A stretch of 64,000 nt of DNA. It comes from Paulownia fortunei. Taxonomy: Eukaryota > Streptophyta > Magnoliopsida > Lamiales > Paulowniaceae. The notes below the pieces were generated by a model. The model saw only the letters and a program-made list of their open reading frames with translations. It ran no database searches and was not told where the DNA came from. The translations under genes and the position numbers were made by a program. The stretch covers positions 434,001-498,000 of the forward strand of contig CM033119.1 of NCBI GenBank assembly GCA_019321725.1, read 5' to 3'. Below, one piece after another: positions 60,735 through 64,000 of the stretch (within the stretch, counting starts at the first letter, position 1; each line of letters begins with the position of its first letter).

Positions 60735-60791
60735 AGCCGTATTTTAATAATTATTTTAATAAATTACAATAATTCGGCAAAAAAACCCTTC
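60735..60791 (-). repeat. MULE right terminal inverted repeat
   Basis: This is the partner of 53652-53711. It ends with CGGCAAAAAACCCTTCT, next to the putative 9-bp target duplication GACCTCTAG. Confidence 0.7.
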
Positions 60792-60800
60792 TGACCTCTA

Positions 60801-61627
60801 GGGAGTATTATATTGTGTTTATTTGCCTTGATTCCAGCATCTCCTTTTTTTCCCTTTTTTTTTTTTTTAAGTTTCGAAAGAACAGTGTAAACCAGCTAAA
60901 TTTCAAGAATTTACATCATACGAGGATGTCTCTGTTTGGATTGAAGTTCTTTTGTTATGGAATTAACAATATTCGATTCAAAAAAGAAGAGCTTTTAATT
61001 TACAAGAAATGTAAGTTGGGAAATTCTTATGCAAATAGCAACCTCAGATTTTTTAGACCATGATTTTTACTTCGTCAAAGATTTTGTAGTATTTCATAAC
61101 AAAACATAATCCCAAACAAAAAATAATTTCAAATAGGACTTGTTTTCATTCCATCCCTGGCTATCATTTTGCCATTCGTACATCTTTAAGGAAAATACTC
61201 TTCAGAGGTCCTGAATCAAGAATAATCACAATTGTTCATAAGAGTGGAACCCATGTAAATATATACCACCATATACAATTAATTATGATTAACTTGAATA
61301 GAACTTGAGTTCCAAAACCTCCTAAGAACTGCAAAGAGTAGGATGAAGATCGGCATAGTTCAGACATAAAAAGTAATCAGCTTCCATATAATTCTAATTG
61401 ACACTTAATCCAAGAAAGTTTCAAATTCAGATATACCATGACACTGACATATAGCAAACTCATAAATTGAAAAAACAAGCTACAAAACAAAAAAGCAGAC
61501 CAGTAAATATAGAAATTTGTGCTGCATCAAAGGAAGGATAATTTAGACTTTGGGAAGACAAAATTAAGATAGGCTACAACCTCAAATCTACAGGTGACCA
61601 CTTGAAATGCAAGCCCATGTATCTTCA
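60801..61627. other. End of duplication unit 2 and 3' flank of eEF1B-gamma
   Basis: 60801-61070 matches 47354-47657 of unit 1. From 61071 on the sequence is unique. The stretch up to 61627 contains the 3' untranslated region of the eEF1B-gamma gene. No separate gene is seen. Confidence 0.6.
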
Positions 61628-63872
61628 TCACTTGAAGCACTTGGCATCCAACAAAGCCTCGCCCTCAAAAGGCTCAGCATCTTCAATCATCTGATTGACA
61701 CGCTCCTTTTGAGCTTCATCGTTGATATCTACCTTTGTCCAATCATACAGTTCCATGTCGTAACACTCTTCAAGCACATACGGAGGAATTTCTGTCCCTC
61801 GGAAGAGCCACAAACCCTTCACCTTATATGGAGCTTCTGAACCAATAACCAACATCTTTCCAAATGCATACTTGCGTGCCAAATCCATTCGCTGCAGAAA
61901 CCCACTCACCTTGTTCAATGTAACAAATGACACAGTGTTTTCATCATTGTATTTGTAGTTGCAGAACCAAAGGGAATATCCTTCAGGATCGTACATGTCC
62001 CAAAATCCTACAAATCGTAGAAACCATGAGCATAATGGAAAACATAAATAATCACCAATTGTCCCATGATAAAAAAATAAGCACATGCCAGTTGAACATA
62101 ACTCATTTGTGATAATACAGGTCATCATAGGAATTTTTTATCTTGATTTTCATACGAGACACTCTGAGAGAAGAAGAATTCAACATGCAAATACACTACA
62201 ACTACCACAAAGAAATTACAATAAACAATTCATGAAGGTAGAAGCACCAAATTTACTCCAATGGTAGATATGCTAATACCTGTGATCTGAAATCATTGTT
62301 ACAACAAGGGGGGAGGGGAATGTAACAAGAGAAATAAGGGCAATTATAGACCAGCAACTCCAAAGTGAATGCATAATTTTACACAGTGCTCCTTCCAAAT
62401 CAAAGAGTGCACCAAAGTAGTTAGACTACTTATGCAGTACCGCCAACCCCCGACAGAAAAAAGAAAAGGCGAGGGTTTGAGAGAGTGTACAGATGTTCCA
62501 TATAGACTTGTCAAAATAGGCAATTCCTCAAAAATCATTTGAAAATCCTACGCTGATTGGTTGAAAGTTCAAAGTAAATACCTTTGATGGCAACCTCACG
62601 AAAGTTGGTCTTTGTGTTAGAGTACAGCCTCTTCCATTCATCTAGAATCATCTTACTTGGAGGCAAAAGATCCAAAGGATTCTTTGGCTTAGGCTTAGGT
62701 GCTTCTTCTTCTTCTACTACTTCTTTGGGCTTAGCTTCTTCTTTCTTAACATCCTTCTTTGGTTCCTCCTTTGGCTTAGGTTTTGCCAGTTCTTTTGGCT
62801 GTGCAGGTTTCTTGGATGCAACAGGTGGAATAGATTCTGCTTGTTTAACATCACCCCATATCTTCTTAAAGTTCGGCTGATTAACCAGGGTCCAAACATA
62901 CCTCTCCACATGTGGGAATTCTGAGGTAATGCTCTTGGTCATGATTGTCTTAAATCCATGAGTCAGGGTACATACCATAACAATGTCAGCAAGTGTAACA
63001 CCATGTCCAACCAAGTAGGTATTAGAAGCAAGATGGGTATTCAAAGCTCCTAGAGCTCTCTTTAGCGAAGCAATTGCAGCTTCCTCAGCCTATACAAGAG
63101 AGAGAAACACTGATTTTAAGTAGTACTCACCAAGATATCAGAGTTAGAGAACTAGGATAAAAGCACAATGGTTCAGAACAGCTGTAACAAGTTTGGCATA
63201 CCAGAGGAAGATATACACGAAAACCAATTCGTGGGCCCAACCAGTTCCCTATGCTAGCATCAATCTCGGTAGTAGAAAAATCAATCCATTGCTCAATGTG
63301 GCCCTGTGAAATCCAATAAAACATAAAAAAAGGGTAGGATAAGAGAACATACTCAATATATGACTAGAGCTTGTGGATACTAAATTCATGAAACAAAAAA
63401 AAAAAAGTGAGTCATTCCATCAGTAGAAGCAAAACAACAAAGCTTTACATAATCAATCAAGGAAGAGCCATATAGGGGGCCATCAGGATTCAATCGAGCC
63501 ACTGCATAAAATAAGCAAGATACACGTCAGAGCAAATTAAATTACAGCATCAACACTAATTAACCAGAAGTTGCTTTACCATATCGTGCAATCGCATTGC
63601 TTTCAAATATCGGGCCATCAGGTGTTTCAAGCACAGGAATCTACAAAGAGAACTCTGAAATCAGCAAAACAGCAAATATTTTGCATAACTAGTAAAAACA
63701 AAGTTCTCAAATTACTATTTCATACCTTCCCAATGGGATTCATCTTGATGAATCCTGGGGTCTTATTTGATACACCCATCTCAAAATCCTTTGCCAGTTC
63801 AACCTTTACACCACTGTATTCTGCTGCAATAAGTGCCTTGAATGCATTTTTGTTTGCAGTGGAGTGCAAAAC
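61628..63872 (-). CDS. Translation elongation factor eEF1B gamma subunit (5' end off window)
   Basis: Six exons in the window: 63726-63872, 63580-63640, 63449-63501, 63202-63303, 62582-63089 and 61628-62007. All are in phase and encode 416 residues (the Arabidopsis protein has about 413). The first exon here starts VLHSTANKNAF after an acceptor. Homologues begin MALVLH, so a very small first exon with the start codon must lie beyond 64000. Domains are a GST-N-like fold (to ESNAIARYVARLN), a GST-C-like fold (NTYLVGHGVTLADI), a Lys/Pro/Glu-rich linker (KPKPKEEPKKDVKKEEAKPK), and the conserved EF1G C-terminal domain (FWDMYDPEGYSLWFC to EGEALLDAKCFK). The gamma subunit scaffolds the guanine-nucleotide exchange complex that recharges eEF1A with GTP in the cytosol. 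Confidence 0.94.
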
Positions 63873-64000
63873 CTGAATAGAATATCAAATAAGGTTCAAC
63901 AACCTGGATAAAACCATAAAGAATGCAAATACACTTATATTTGTGCATGACCATGTTAATTAGTCCAATATTTTAAAGGGACAACAAGAGAAAAAATTTG

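Larger units (their letters stand above)
53652..60791 (-). mobile_element. Mutator-like element (MULE), ~7.1 kb, degenerate
   Basis: Ends were set by comparison with the uninterrupted paralogous site near 47343-47353. The flanks are 'tacttctag' (53643-53651) and 'gacctctag' (60792-60800), which agree at 7 of 9 bases, the usual MULE target duplication length. The termini share an imperfect inverted repeat of about 55 bp. Inside, on the minus strand, lie a MuDR-type transposase (about 56690-58540) and then a plant-mobile-domain frame starting near 56425. Both are broken by stops. The upstream part of the element contains a ~190-bp tandem repeat. It is non-functional as it stands. Confidence 0.85.

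Noticed and set aside
62584..62880. Plus-strand Ser/Gly/Phe-rich frame
   Set aside because: Antisense shadow of the Lys/Pro/Glu-rich linker of eEF1B-gamma.

Overview
This window is plant nuclear DNA, most likely from a eudicot. The genes have many short exons with GT-AG introns, the intergenic DNA is AT-rich, and the families are plant ones: an AGL12-type MADS-box gene, 12-oxophytodienoate reductase (OPR) genes, GDSL lipases and a Mutator-like transposon carrying a plant mobile domain. I see no CRISPR array, operon, tRNA or rRNA. All gene models were spliced by eye from the sequence. Exon phases close and proteins run to a natural stop in every intact model.

Layout. 1-4440: decayed Ty3/gypsy retrotransposon remnant with a 44-bp minisatellite and antisense coding relics. 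5015-5413 (-): two-exon cysteine-rich secreted peptide of the SCRL/defensin-like type. 7163-8632 (+) and 9043-11015 (-): two convergent GDSL esterase/lipase genes of different subfamilies. 13720-22138 (-): 16-exon SMU1 splicing-factor gene. 24021-26851 (-): AGL12-type MADS-box gene. 27-33 kb: gene-poor DNA. 33055-36282 (+): secreted plant-specific protein, probably the DUF7705 family. 37105-41598 (-): canonical OPR gene (copy A). 42795-61070: a tandem duplication holding OPR copy B (intact, divergent active site) and OPR copy C (frameshifted). 53652-60791: a ~7.1-kb Mutator-like element inserted in the second duplication unit. 61628-63872 (-): translation factor eEF1B-gamma, whose first exon lies off the right edge.

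The most interesting part is the OPR cluster. Copy A keeps the textbook flavoenzyme pocket (His187, His190, Tyr192, Trp112 in its own numbering, which equals tomato OPR1 numbering). Copies B and C share two pocket replacements, His190->Tyr and Trp112->Val, so these arose before B and C separated. B keeps a complete 366-residue reading frame and a TATA box. C has a 1-nt deletion and an insertion next to its TATA box. The MULE insertion can be dated relative to the duplication because the paralogous empty site survives near 47343-47353.

Other points of note are a GDSL gene that seems to have lost an intron but kept its last 21 nt as coding sequence, a 94-bp duplication that copies a splice donor in SMU1, and a microsatellite abutting a weak splice donor in AGL12. 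The gene neighbourhood also recalls Arabidopsis chromosome 1, where the AGL12 and GDSL orthologues are adjacent loci (At1g71692, At1g71691).
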